A stretch of DNA of 64,000 nt from Lachnospiraceae bacterium (GTDB lineage Bacteria > Bacillota > Clostridia > Lachnospirales > Lachnospiraceae), in assembly GCA_910574185.1 (NCBI GenBank), contig CAJSZQ010000005.1, positions 62,001-126,000 of the forward strand, read 5' to 3'. Within the stretch, counting starts at the first letter, position 1; each line of letters starts with the position of its first letter. The notes beneath the pieces were generated by a model. That model made no database searches and had not been told where the DNA came from. It worked only from the letters and a program-made list of their open reading frames with translations. Positions 26,600 to 35,535 of the stretch are shown piece after piece. Both the position numbers and the translations under genes were made by a program.

Positions 26600-28027
26600 A
26601 TGAGGTTAATTCTTTATGCAATGGGGCAGATATTTGAGAGATATAAAGACAGACTGAACTGGAATAATATTGAAGCTGTGTGTGATAAAAAAATCGAGGA
26701 AAATAAATTTACTTATGGAGAGTATGAAGTACCTGCCATTTTACCGAATATATTATTTGATTTCGAGTATGATTTTGTTGTTGTTTTTTCAAATAAATAT
26801 TTTGAAGAAATTAAGCAGGAGCTGGTTGGGGAATATTCGGTGTCCAAAGATAAAATTATTTCTTGGAGAGAAATTATTGAGGAAGAAAGGAATGTTTTAT
26901 CTGATTTTTTAGTTTTTTGCAGGAAGAATTTTAGAGAGAGAAGATATAGAAAATATCTGGATGTAGGAATGGCTTATCTGCATAAGAAATATTTGACGAA
27001 AGCAGAATTGCAGTTGGGCGAGCAAATTATTTTAGATGGCATATTAAGTGAGGACGCGGAATTAAATATAAATTTGTATGATAAGGTTTATGAAAGCTGT
27101 AAAGAAATAAGGGACTTTTATGACGTAGCGATTTTATGGAAGATTCCGCAGCGCTGGGAAGATATCTTAGAAGTGGTGAGCAAACATACAAAATGTATTG
27201 TGTTCTGGATGAGACGAGATGTAGAATTGAATTTAAAAAAAAGATTAGAGCAGTTTGGGAATGTTAAATGTATTTCGACGAGCGATGGAGATTTCTGGAT
27301 TGTAGATACAGAACGTAAATGTCTACCAAACGATGTATCGATCTATGTTGTCACACATAGAAAATATAATGTAAACAAAGATGTTCCATATATCCCTCTT
27401 TGTGTGGGTAATTATCAGGAAGAAGGTTATTTAACGGAACAGACTGGCGAGAATATAGCGTATTTGAATAAGAGAATAAATGAGTGTACTGCATTGTACT
27501 GGATTTGGAAAAATACGAACTCAAAGTACGTAGGTCTAAATCATTACCGAAGGTATTTCTATAATAATGAAATTGTGAGCATGGATAACTATCTGGATAT
27601 TGAGCATATGAATGAAATTTTTAAAGAGTATGATATCATTCTGCCCCAGACACGTCCTTACGATAATATGACTATGCTGGAACAGATTAGAGAATCAATG
27701 AATCCTGAACTGTGCGAAAAAGGGTATTCTATAATCAGAAGGAAGATAGAGCGGAATCAGCCATATTATGTAGATGCATTCGACAGTGTAATGAATGGTC
27801 ATGTAATATTTAACTGCAATATTTTTGTAACAAAGCGGGAAATATTGAATCAATATTGTGAATGGTTATTTTCTTTTCTGATAGAAGCAGCGGAGGAAAT
27901 TGATGTAGAAGGTTATGATAGTTACAGTCAGCGTGTAATTGGATTTTTTGCTGAGAGAATGTGGACAGTCTGGCTGAGAAAGAACAGATTACGGATTAAA
28001 GAATTACCCTATGTAACTATCAGATGA
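26600..28027 (+). CDS. DUF4422 protein with N-terminal Rossmann-like domain
   Basis: A 475-residue protein. Residues 1-95 form the recurring domain in an eroded version ('LILYAMGQIFERYKDRL', 'VVVFSNKYFEEI'). From ~245 it matches DUF4422: 'IYVVTHRKYNVN', 'YIPLCVGNY', 'YLNKRINECTALYWIWKN', 'YVGLNHYRRYF', 'CNIFVTKREIL'. DUF4422 proteins occur in glycan gene clusters and are thought to be glycosyltransferases. RBS 'ggggagga'. Next to a second DUF4422 gene. Confidence 0.8.
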   Translation: MRLILYAMGQIFERYKDRLNWNNIEAVCDKKIEENKFTYGEYEVPAILPNILFDFEYDFVVVFSNKYFEEIKQELVGEYSVSKDKIISWREIIEEERNVLSDFLVFCRKNFRERRYRKYLDVGMAYLHKKYLTKAELQLGEQIILDGILSEDAELNINLYDKVYESCKEIRDFYDVAILWKIPQRWEDILEVVSKHTKCIVFWMRRDVELNLKKRLEQFGNVKCISTSDGDFWIVDTERKCLPNDVSIYVVTHRKYNVNKDVPYIPLCVGNYQEEGYLTEQTGENIAYLNKRINECTALYWIWKNTNSKYVGLNHYRRYFYNNEIVSMDNYLDIEHMNEIFKEYDIILPQTRPYDNMTMLEQIRESMNPELCEKGYSIIRRKIERNQPYYVDAFDSVMNGHVIFNCNIFVTKREILNQYCEWLFSFLIEAAEEIDVEGYDSYSQRVIGFFAERMWTVWLRKNRLRIKELPYVTIR

Positions 28028-28135
28028 TGCTGTCTGTATTCAGTTAGAAATTACAGTTTTATTATAGGACGGCGTTTTTGGATAGGATATAGCGCTGGTA
28101 CTCTATTATGTGAAAGAATATGCAGGAGTATTTGT

Positions 28136-29470
28136 ATGGGAAAGTTATATTTTAAAGAAAATTATGAAGCCGCGTTGGGAGTGCTTAAGCGTAAATCATT
28201 TTATATATTTGGTAATACCTTATACGCGCATATGTTTTATCTGTTTTGTAAAGAGCATGGAGCCGAGAAGAATATTAGTGGTTTCATCCTGTCGGATATG
28301 AGCAAGCTTAGGGATAATAGGAAGGTGCATATACTTCATGGTGTACCGATTAAAGATATCGATTGGCTGGCGCAGGAGGATAGAGCGTGTTGTTTGTTTC
28401 TGGCGGCAAGAGAAAGAACGGTAAACGGACAATTATTTTTGATGCTGGAGGACAGGCTGGATGCGGAAATGTATTATGTGAGTGATTTTGTTCATTCTAT
28501 TATGTTTCATCATTATATGTCGCATGCTTATGAGAATATCATTACCCGTTACAGTATATCAGAGAATCCATATGAAGGCATTTCATTAAATATCACAGGC
28601 GGTAGGGAAAATAATCTCTACAGTTATACTCCTAGAGTGTCTCAGGGGGTACTGCCGGATGTCCGTATATTTGGGAAGAGTGAAGAGCTGGATAGAATTT
28701 ATCGCAGGCAGTTAGGTGATTATAGCTACATTGACGATAATTGTATAAGCAGAAAAAAGGAGGATGGATGCCGGTGTAAGATTTATTTGACCAGGTCGCA
28801 CTTTGATAAGAAGTTAAAAGAGGATTTTTATACGCCATTTACAGAAGAGATTCAGGTTGGAGCCGCATTGACGGATGCGGATATTTCTGAATTAAAGGAT
28901 AACATAGGTGAAAATCTGTCAGACAGAAACAGGGATTACTGTGAGATGTCAGCGGTCTACTGGGCTTGGAAAAACAACAGGGATAGTGATTATATAGGCT
29001 TGTGCCATTACAGGCGCAGATTTGTCATAGATGAGGATATGATAAATGATATTATGGCGGAAGATTATGGAGCTGTCTATACGGTTCCTCAGTTGATAGA
29101 CGGTGGTTTGCGGGAGGAGTTTGTGGAGAGAAATTACTATCTTACTCCAGAGATGTGGGAGCTTACGGAAAATGCGATTCAGAAATTATCTCCGGAATAT
29201 CTGCCGACTTGGAAAGAGTTGGAAACATCTTATTTTCTTCTTTCCTATAATATGTTCATTATGCGCCGAGATGTATTTGAGGGGTACTGTTCCTGGGCCT
29301 TTGCTATTCTGGAAGAGATAGACAGATTCTATCTGAATCAGGGAATCCAGTGCAATAATCGGTATCTGGGCTATATAGCGGAGTTATTAAATACTGTGTA
29401 TGCGATGAAGCACAAAGAGACTTTGAAAAAGGGATATGTATGTATGAAAATTCTTGAGAGTGAGAATTAG
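28136..29470 (+). CDS. DUF4422 protein with divergent N-terminal Rossmann-like domain
   Basis: A 444-residue protein, ATG 28136 behind 'caggag'. The N-terminal ~115 residues ('FYIFGNTLYAHMFYLF', 'GFILSDMSK') are a diverged copy of the recurring domain. DUF4422 spans ~220-440: 'IYLTRSHFDKKL', 'ADISELKDNIGENLSDRN', 'MSAVYWAWKN', 'YIGLCHYRRRF', 'SYNMFIMRRDVFEGYC'. It shares order and architecture with the upstream gene, which suggests a tandem duplication that has diverged. Likely a glycosyltransferase; substrate unknown. Confidence 0.78.
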   Translation: MGKLYFKENYEAALGVLKRKSFYIFGNTLYAHMFYLFCKEHGAEKNISGFILSDMSKLRDNRKVHILHGVPIKDIDWLAQEDRACCLFLAARERTVNGQLFLMLEDRLDAEMYYVSDFVHSIMFHHYMSHAYENIITRYSISENPYEGISLNITGGRENNLYSYTPRVSQGVLPDVRIFGKSEELDRIYRRQLGDYSYIDDNCISRKKEDGCRCKIYLTRSHFDKKLKEDFYTPFTEEIQVGAALTDADISELKDNIGENLSDRNRDYCEMSAVYWAWKNNRDSDYIGLCHYRRRFVIDEDMINDIMAEDYGAVYTVPQLIDGGLREEFVERNYYLTPEMWELTENAIQKLSPEYLPTWKELETSYFLLSYNMFIMRRDVFEGYCSWAFAILEEIDRFYLNQGIQCNNRYLGYIAELLNTVYAMKHKETLKKGYVCMKILESEN

Positions 29471-29554
29471 GGATGGATTGCCGAATGAAATAGATAAGTA
29501 TATAAATTATGAAAGACAGTTTCAAATTTTACGAATAGCGGAGGTTCATTAAAG

Positions 29555-31792
29555 ATGATACAGGCAGAAGAGCTGATACAAGAAATCAGGAAGGGGCTTT
29601 TAAAATGGTATAATTTTAAATCCGGCAGTACGATTCTTTATTTCGGAAAAGAGTCCGACAGTTATGCGGATGTATTGAGGGAGACGGCAGGGAAGCTTGT
29701 ATGTATTCAGCAGAAGTATCCGGAGTCGGCGGAGGTTGCAGAAAAAGGAGTATATGATTATATTGTGGCAGTTGAAAGCCTAGAGCTGCATCCGGAGCCG
29801 AAGAAGCTGCTGCAAAGTTGGAGGGAATTTCTCAAGCCCGACGGTACATTATTGCTGGGTATGAATAACCGTTTTGGCCTTCGGTATTTCTGCGGAGACA
29901 GGGACCCGTATACTGAAAGAAATTTTGATGGAATTGAGGGGTATCGGCGGACGTATGTTAAGGAAGAAGATGGTTTTCATGGACGTTGTTATGACCGGGC
30001 AGAGATGCAGGAGATGCTGAAGTATGCGGGGCTGCATACGTTTCGTTTCTATTCGGTACTCCCGGATTTGCAGAACCCTGCCTTGATTTATGCTGAAGAT
30101 TATCTTCCGAATGAAGATTTGTCTAACAGACTGTTTCCAACTTATAATAATCCGAGTACTGTTTTTCTGGAAGAGGAATGTCTGTATAATGATTTGATTA
30201 AGAATGGGATGTTTCACGAGATGGCCAACGCCTATCTGGTCGAGTGTTCTCTGGATGGGGATTTTTCAGATGTTCTTCATGTAACAGGCTCTATGGAGAG
30301 GGGCAGGGAGAAGGCGGTTTTTACCCTGATTCATAAGTCTGGTATTGTGGAAAAGAAGGCGGTATACCCGGAGGGAAAAGAGCGGTTAAAAAAGTTAATC
30401 GAGCATGGACAAGATCTGTCCGACCATGGAATTACAGTGGTAGAGGCAGAATTTAAAGATGATTCTTATGTTATGCCTTATATAGAGGCGGAAGTGGGAC
30501 AGCTTTATCTGAAGAGGCTTTTGCGTACAAACAAGGAGAAATTTTTGCAGAAGATGGATGATTTTCGTGATTTGATTCTGCAGTCATCCGAGATTGTAAG
30601 AGAAGATATGGGAGATGGCGAGGGAGCCATTTTGCGGAAAGGCTATATGGATATGGTGCCTTTGAATAGTTTTTACCAGGATGGGACATTTGTATTCTAT
30701 GACCAGGAATTTTGTGAGGAGAATTATCCGGCGAATGTTCTGATTTGGCGGATGATAGCTACATTTTATTCTGGAGATATGGAGGCGCTTAAGCTTTTTC
30801 CGATGGAGAGTCTGTTAGAACGGTATAACTTGAAGCAGAAGTTAGAGAAGTGGCAGAAGACGGAATGGGATTTCCTGATTGAATTGCGTCAGGAAAGAGC
30901 TTTGCAGAAATATCATGAAAGATATCGTTGTAATTATGGGATAATCAATTCAAACCGGCAGAGATTAAATTATTCTGCAGATGATTATCAGAGGCTATTT
31001 ATAGACATTTTCCAGAATGCGGATACCCGTAAGTTAGTATTATTCGGTTCCGGCCAGTTTGCGAAGTTATTCTTAGATTTATATCAGCAGGATTATCCGG
31101 TATATGCGATTGTGGATAATAATAAAAAACGCTGGGGACAGACGGTAGAGGGAATTGAGATTCAGTCGCCAGATATATTGCAACAATTGCAGAGTGGGGA
31201 ATATAAGGTTCTAATATGTATTAAGAACTATATGTCTGTAATGAAGCAGCTAGAGACTATGGGAGTGAGGGAATACAGTATCTTTGACGCAAGTAGGGAC
31301 TATCCCAGAAAGCGGAAGCCAATTGTACAGAATCCGGTTACAAATGCGAAAATGACCGAGCGGAAGAAGTATCACACCGGATATATTGCCGGAGTATTTG
31401 ATTTATACCATGTAGGGCATCTCAATATGTTTCGGCGTGCGAAGGAGCAGTGTGAATATCTGATTGTTGGCGTGGTTTCTGATAAAGGGGTCCGGAAATT
31501 TAAGCATACGGAGCCGTTTGTGCCGTTTGAGGAGAGAATAGAGCTGGTTCGCGCTTGCCGCTATGTGGACGAGGCTGTAGAGATTCCACTGAATTACAGA
31601 GGAACGAGGGATGCGTGGCGTCTGTATCATTTTGATTGTCAGTTCTCAGGAAGCGATTATGAGAATGCGCCCGGATGGCTGGCGGACAAAGAATTTTTGG
31701 AAGAACATGGAGCGGAGATGGTATTCTTTCCATATACAGAACAAACCAATTCGACGAATATAAAAGCATTAATTAAAAAGAAACTCTTATGA
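29555..31792 (+). CDS. multidomain methyltransferase / kinase-like / Rossmann-like / cytidylyltransferase fusion
   Basis: A 745-residue protein with four visible parts. Residues ~10-175 form a SAM methyltransferase-like domain ('ILYFGKESDSYADVL', 'YIVAVESLELHPEP', 'LLLGMNNRFGLRYF'). Residues ~235-420 look like a phosphotransferase/kinase-like fold ('FVFYDQEF' near a metal-site position). Residues ~485-580 are the recurring domain ('LVLFGSGQFAKLFL', 'AIVDNNKKRWG'). Residues ~605-745 are a TagD-like cytidylyltransferase with 'AGVFDLYHVGHL' (HxGH) and 'TNSTNIK'. It may modify and CDP-activate a small alcohol or sugar. The kinase assignment is the weakest part. Confidence 0.75.
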   Translation: MIQAEELIQEIRKGLLKWYNFKSGSTILYFGKESDSYADVLRETAGKLVCIQQKYPESAEVAEKGVYDYIVAVESLELHPEPKKLLQSWREFLKPDGTLLLGMNNRFGLRYFCGDRDPYTERNFDGIEGYRRTYVKEEDGFHGRCYDRAEMQEMLKYAGLHTFRFYSVLPDLQNPALIYAEDYLPNEDLSNRLFPTYNNPSTVFLEEECLYNDLIKNGMFHEMANAYLVECSLDGDFSDVLHVTGSMERGREKAVFTLIHKSGIVEKKAVYPEGKERLKKLIEHGQDLSDHGITVVEAEFKDDSYVMPYIEAEVGQLYLKRLLRTNKEKFLQKMDDFRDLILQSSEIVREDMGDGEGAILRKGYMDMVPLNSFYQDGTFVFYDQEFCEENYPANVLIWRMIATFYSGDMEALKLFPMESLLERYNLKQKLEKWQKTEWDFLIELRQERALQKYHERYRCNYGIINSNRQRLNYSADDYQRLFIDIFQNADTRKLVLFGSGQFAKLFLDLYQQDYPVYAIVDNNKKRWGQTVEGIEIQSPDILQQLQSGEYKVLICIKNYMSVMKQLETMGVREYSIFDASRDYPRKRKPIVQNPVTNAKMTERKKYHTGYIAGVFDLYHVGHLNMFRRAKEQCEYLIVGVVSDKGVRKFKHTEPFVPFEERIELVRACRYVDEAVEIPLNYRGTRDAWRLYHFDCQFSGSDYENAPGWLADKEFLEEHGAEMVFFPYTEQTNSTNIKALIKKKLL

Positions 31793-31805
31793 AGGAGATT
31801 GAAAT

Positions 31806-33074
31806 ATGAAGGTAATCTGTTCTTCTTCTGGTATTATACATCCGCCGCTTCCCAGACAAGGGGCTGTGGATATTGTGAACGCCGGATTTGAAAATATGAC
31901 TTTGGAATTAGATATGTGCTGTCCTTCCTTTGAGCTGGAATGTTATGGAAAATGGGAAGAGTACGGGGAAACCATCGCTGACAGGAAGAGAATTTCTGAG
32001 TATCCGGCTGAAATAGGCAGTTTTTATGAGAAGATTCTTTCGGTATGTAATGAGAAATGCCTGAAGATTCCGGTCGCAAGAGGAGTTTCTCTTCCGAGGG
32101 ATACAAAAAGAACGGATTTGAAAGAGGTACTGCTGTCTATCCATAAGGAGAGTATCCGGTTTTGCCGGAAAGCAGGCTGCAGCGCTATAATGATTCGCCC
32201 ACTATATTCTGATGGTGGAATCGAAAAAGAATGGGAAATTAATCGCGATTATTATCTTCAGCTTGTCGATGTAGCTAGAGAGAATCTGGTGATGGTTCTG
32301 CTTGAGAATCAGTGCTGCAACAGAAATGGGCATATGGTGAGAAGTGTTTGCTCGGACAGTTATCAGGCGGCAGAATGGATTGATGAACTGAACAGAGCGG
32401 CAGGTGAAGACAGGTTTGGATTCTGCATGGATGTAGGAGTGTGCAGCCTGTGTAAACAGGACATGTATGAGTTTGCCGTTACGTTAGGAAGCCGAATTAA
32501 GGCGGTTATTTTGCGTGACTGCGACGGGCAGCAGGAAGGCTCGATGCTTCCATTTACCTGTGCATATGGCGGGCAGGCGCAGACGGACTGGCTTCGTCTG
32601 ATTCGGGGATTGCGGGAGATAGGGTTTGACGGAAATCTGATTCTTAATCTGCAGGATACGGCTGGTGCATTTTCTCCATTGCTTCGTCCGCAGCTTATGA
32701 TGCTTGCAAAGGCTGCGGCAGAGTATTTTAAATGGCAGATTGAGATTGAAAATATGCTGAAAAAATATGAATCCATTGTTCTTTTTGGCGCGGGAAATAT
32801 GTGCCGTAATTACATGAAATGTTATGGAGAGAAATATCCGCCTTTATTTACCTGCGATAATAACAGCGAAATGTGGGGAACGGTATTTTGCGGGCTGGAG
32901 GTAAAGCCGCCAGAGGCCATTACGAAGGTTAAAGGAGACTGCGGGATTTTTATTTGTAATATATATTATCGTGAGATTGAACAGCAGCTTAAGGACATGG
33001 GGATAGAACATATTGAGTTTTTCAATGATGAGTATATGCCGTCATTCCATTTTGACAGGCTGAAAGAGGTGTGA
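31806..33074 (+). CDS. sugar-phosphate isomerase/epimerase-like TIM barrel with C-terminal Rossmann-like domain
   Basis: A 422-residue protein. Residues 1-310 are a xylose-isomerase/AP-endonuclease-2-like barrel ('MIRPLYSDGGIEKE', 'VLLENQCCNRNG', 'FCMDVGVCSL', 'AVILRDCDGQ'). Residues ~318-415 are the recurring domain ('SIVLFGAGNMCRNYM', 'TCDNNSEMWG', 'IFICNIYYREIEQQL'). It would isomerise or epimerise a sugar or small polyol phosphate. It is 13 bases after the fusion gene and five before another barrel of the same superfamily. Confidence 0.75.
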   Translation: MKVICSSSGIIHPPLPRQGAVDIVNAGFENMTLELDMCCPSFELECYGKWEEYGETIADRKRISEYPAEIGSFYEKILSVCNEKCLKIPVARGVSLPRDTKRTDLKEVLLSIHKESIRFCRKAGCSAIMIRPLYSDGGIEKEWEINRDYYLQLVDVARENLVMVLLENQCCNRNGHMVRSVCSDSYQAAEWIDELNRAAGEDRFGFCMDVGVCSLCKQDMYEFAVTLGSRIKAVILRDCDGQQEGSMLPFTCAYGGQAQTDWLRLIRGLREIGFDGNLILNLQDTAGAFSPLLRPQLMMLAKAAAEYFKWQIEIENMLKKYESIVLFGAGNMCRNYMKCYGEKYPPLFTCDNNSEMWGTVFCGLEVKPPEAITKVKGDCGIFICNIYYREIEQQLKDMGIEHIEFFNDEYMPSFHFDRLKEV

Positions 33075-33078
33075 GAAG

Positions 33079-34011
33079 ATGTGGCAAATCGGAGTCCAGA
33101 CGAAGAATGTAATCGATGATTCTAATCCGAAAGATGGATTTGAAATGTTAAGAAGAGCAGGTTTTTCCTGTGCGGATTTTAGCCTGAACTCGTATCTTTT
33201 AAATACGTCTTTGTATAAATTCGAGCTGAACGACTTTTTTAATAAGTCTGTGAATGAGCTGGAAGCGTATTTTCAGCCGCATAAAGAAGGAGCAAAGAGC
33301 GCCGGGATTCGGATTAATCAGATGCATATGCCGTATCCAAACTATGTTCCCAATGGAAAAAAGGAGCTGAACGATTACTTGCGGGATGTTGTTGCGCCGA
33401 AGAGTATGCAGGTCTGCGCTTTTTTCGAGTGTCCGTATATTGTGGTGCATGGCTTTAAATTATCAAGGAATCTTGGCTCTGAGGAAGCAGAATGGCAGGA
33501 AACAGGGAAATTTCTGGATTCGCTTGCGCCGCTGGCAAAGGAAATGGGGATTACGATATGTGTTGAGAATATTTATGATATGATTGGCGGTCGTATTGTA
33601 GAAGGTCCCTGTTGTAATGTAAAAAAAGCCGTAGACCGAATTGACCGGTTTAATGAAAAGTATCATGCGGAAGTGTTGGGATTCTGTTTTGATACCGGGC
33701 ATGGGAATTTGACAAGTCTTGATTTTGAAAAGTTTATAACAGAGCTTGGCGAACGACTGAAGGTATTTCATATTCATGACAATGATGGAATCAGAGACCT
33801 TCATCAGATACCGTTTACCTTTACAAAGACAAGAGAAAATACTTCTTCGACGGATTGGGAGGGGTTTGTACGAGGAGTGAAGGGGTTAAAGCAGGAACGT
33901 GTGCTGAGTTTTGAGACGGCGCCTGTTCTGGCTTCATTTCCGGATGAGATGAAAGAACAGGCGCTGGGATTTATTGCGCAGATAGGGAGATATTTTGCGG
34001 AGAGAATTTAA
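33079..34011 (+). CDS. sugar-phosphate isomerase/epimerase (TIM barrel)
   Basis: A 310-residue xylose-isomerase-like barrel: 'CADFSLNSYLL', 'RINQMHMPYPNY', 'IVVHGFKLSRN', 'ICVENIYDM' with a metal-binding Glu, 'GFCFDTGHGN' with Asp and His ligands, 'VFHIHDNDG' and 'LSFETAP'. The metal site looks complete, so it is probably an active enzyme. It ends the long + strand island. Its last four bases overlap the 3' end of the convergent gene below. Confidence 0.82.
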   Translation: MWQIGVQTKNVIDDSNPKDGFEMLRRAGFSCADFSLNSYLLNTSLYKFELNDFFNKSVNELEAYFQPHKEGAKSAGIRINQMHMPYPNYVPNGKKELNDYLRDVVAPKSMQVCAFFECPYIVVHGFKLSRNLGSEEAEWQETGKFLDSLAPLAKEMGITICVENIYDMIGGRIVEGPCCNVKKAVDRIDRFNEKYHAEVLGFCFDTGHGNLTSLDFEKFITELGERLKVFHIHDNDGIRDLHQIPFTFTKTRENTSSTDWEGFVRGVKGLKQERVLSFETAPVLASFPDEMKEQALGFIAQIGRYFAERI

Positions 34012-35192
34012 ATCTCCCGAATTGCAGTTAATATCCAGTCTGCGCAGTTGCTCCATGTGAGATTCTGAAGAACTTTTTCATATCCGTTCCGGATAATCTG
34101 TTCAGCCTTCTCAGTATCCTGCAGCAGCCGGGATGCGATATCCGGCAGCAGTTCTAAGTGTTTTAAATCATAAAGCGCAATATCTGCTCCATCTGTAAAA
34201 TGTGCGTCGACCCACCTGCTGGAATCGGTAAGAGGGAGAGAATGCTGTAGCAGCGTATTGAAGATTCTGTCATGAGTTCCTGACTTGAACCATGGAAATA
34301 CATTCAAATTAATCTTTGCATTTGCCATTACATCAAGGCTTTGGGCATAAGGAACGCGGTCTGCAATCCGGTGTACGTTGGGATACTTTGCTGAACTGTG
34401 GTTTTCCCATCCCCGTCCGAGGAGGTATAAGTTCAGTCCGGATTTTGCAAGAGCGGATACGACTTCTCCTCTCTGATACATCCGAATCGCCCAGTCTACA
34501 TACTCAGAGCAGCGGAATATGGTTCTTAGAGTCTCCTCGGAAATACTCCATCCGGCCTGTTCCAGAGTGAGGAACACAGCCTGCTCGGTAGTAAGGCTGC
34601 TATCTTCAATCAGATTATGGTACATCTGGTGATAGAACTGCTGCATGTCACTATTTCCGGCAAGTACTTGCTCCATCTCCGCAAGCTTGCTCTGGGGAGA
34701 GTAGTAGGTTGCTGAAAATAAGATATCGTATTTCCTCTGTTCAAAAGGAATAACCGGAGCGTTCTGCTTGGGAACAGTGCCAACATGAGGCATAAAATCA
34801 ACATGCGAAACTTCGTTTTTGAAATATCTTTTTACATAGTCTACATGATCATAATCACAACAGAAAAGAAGGTAATTTTTCGGATGTTTCTTTAAAGAAG
34901 GATGAAAACGCAGGGGTGGGTCCATCAGAATATCTACCACAATTGTATTCCATGCATTCCATATGTCGATCAGAATACCATCCCGGATACACATCCCGTC
35001 AAAACAGATTGCCGAGTCAACTCTCGTGGAAGCAAATGCGACGAAATTCAGGTAAGAATGGGGGCTATCGGCGGGGGGATTCAGTAAATCCAGAATAAAT
35101 ACCTCATGGCCCCGAAGCTTTAATTCCTGCTCTAATTGGTTGGTGAAGAAGTTAAAGGATTCGGTGTCTGTATAAAAAAGTGCAATTCTCAT
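34008..35192 (-). CDS. CgeB-like / DUF3880-type glycosyltransferase
   Basis: Start at 35192 (ATG, 'gaggac' upstream on the - strand), 394 residues. The N-terminal 'MRIALFYTDTESFNFF' and 'VVDILMDPPLRFH' followed by 'FMPHVG' match the DUF3880/CgeB glycosyltransferase pattern; 'DILFSATYY', 'LYLLGRGWE', 'RIADRVPYAQSLDVM', 'KINLNVFPWF' and 'HDRIFNTLLQHSLPL' form the C-terminal GT-B domain. CgeB-like proteins often accompany flagellin and spore glycosylation. Its upstream DNA (35282-35376) is a near copy of the left flagellin leader, which hints at shared expression. Confidence 0.85.
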   Translation of the reverse strand: MRIALFYTDTESFNFFTNQLEQELKLRGHEVFILDLLNPPADSPHSYLNFVAFASTRVDSAICFDGMCIRDGILIDIWNAWNTIVVDILMDPPLRFHPSLKKHPKNYLLFCCDYDHVDYVKRYFKNEVSHVDFMPHVGTVPKQNAPVIPFEQRKYDILFSATYYSPQSKLAEMEQVLAGNSDMQQFYHQMYHNLIEDSSLTTEQAVFLTLEQAGWSISEETLRTIFRCSEYVDWAIRMYQRGEVVSALAKSGLNLYLLGRGWENHSSAKYPNVHRIADRVPYAQSLDVMANAKINLNVFPWFKSGTHDRIFNTLLQHSLPLTDSSRWVDAHFTDGADIALYDLKHLELLPDIASRLLQDTEKAEQIIRNGYEKVLQNLTWSNCADWILTAIREI

Positions 35193-35281
35193 AATCTTAT
35201 GTCCTCGTTTCCTTATTGTTATATTACGTATTTTATCAGATGAGCAGGAAGAAGGCAACGTAATATAAAGTCTGTGCAGTC

Positions 35282-35376
35282 CCAAAATGGGCTTCCAGAC
35301 GTGTCGGCGAACGGTCCGGTAAAGTACACTATATTGGACATTAGTAGTCCAATAAGTACACCTTGTAAAACGGCCG
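35282..35376 (-). repeat. leader repeat copy T, upstream of the CgeB-like gene
   Basis: About 95 bp, roughly 90% identical by eye to 40078-40173 in the same orientation. It contains the perfect 7-bp dyad attggac/gtccaat around attagta. Read on the - strand it has a TTTACA, 17 bases, TACTAA promoter-like arrangement with the dyad over the -10, as an operator would be. The part from 'ttccagacg' to 'gtaaagtac' is also found inverted at the right flagellin. Confidence 0.8.
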
Positions 35377-35385
35377 GATTCCGTA

Positions 35386-35436
35386 ACAGTGAAGCAGGAA
35401 GGCTTAACTGTTACGTTTGAATCCTATAATTTAAAC
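35386..35436. repeat. 9-bp inverted repeat between the divergent CgeB-like and AlbA_2 genes
   Basis: cgtaacagt and actgttacg are perfect 9-base arms separated by about 18 bases, beginning near 35391. It lies between two divergent genes, so an operator is as likely as a hairpin. No T-run follows on either side, so it is not a clear terminator. Confidence 0.5.
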
Positions 35437-35443
35437 TCGGTTC

Positions 35444-35473
35444 TTGTGTAAAAAGATATTAATAGAGTATAAT
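35444..35473 (+). promoter_or_regulatory. sigma-A-type promoter for the AlbA_2-domain gene
   Basis: TTGTGT at 35444-35449 and a perfect TATAAT at 35468-35473, 18 bases apart. Transcription would start near 35480, about 55 bases before the GTG at 35536. Confidence 0.55.
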
Positions 35474-35535
35474 ACAAATGATTACTTTTACATTATATTT
35501 TATTAGGGATATTATTGTTGGAAAGGGAACGACTA

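Noticed and set aside
33980-34020. Terminator between the convergent genes ending at 34011 and 34008
   Set aside because: Only a 7-bp stem with a 20-base loop and no T-run could be drawn.
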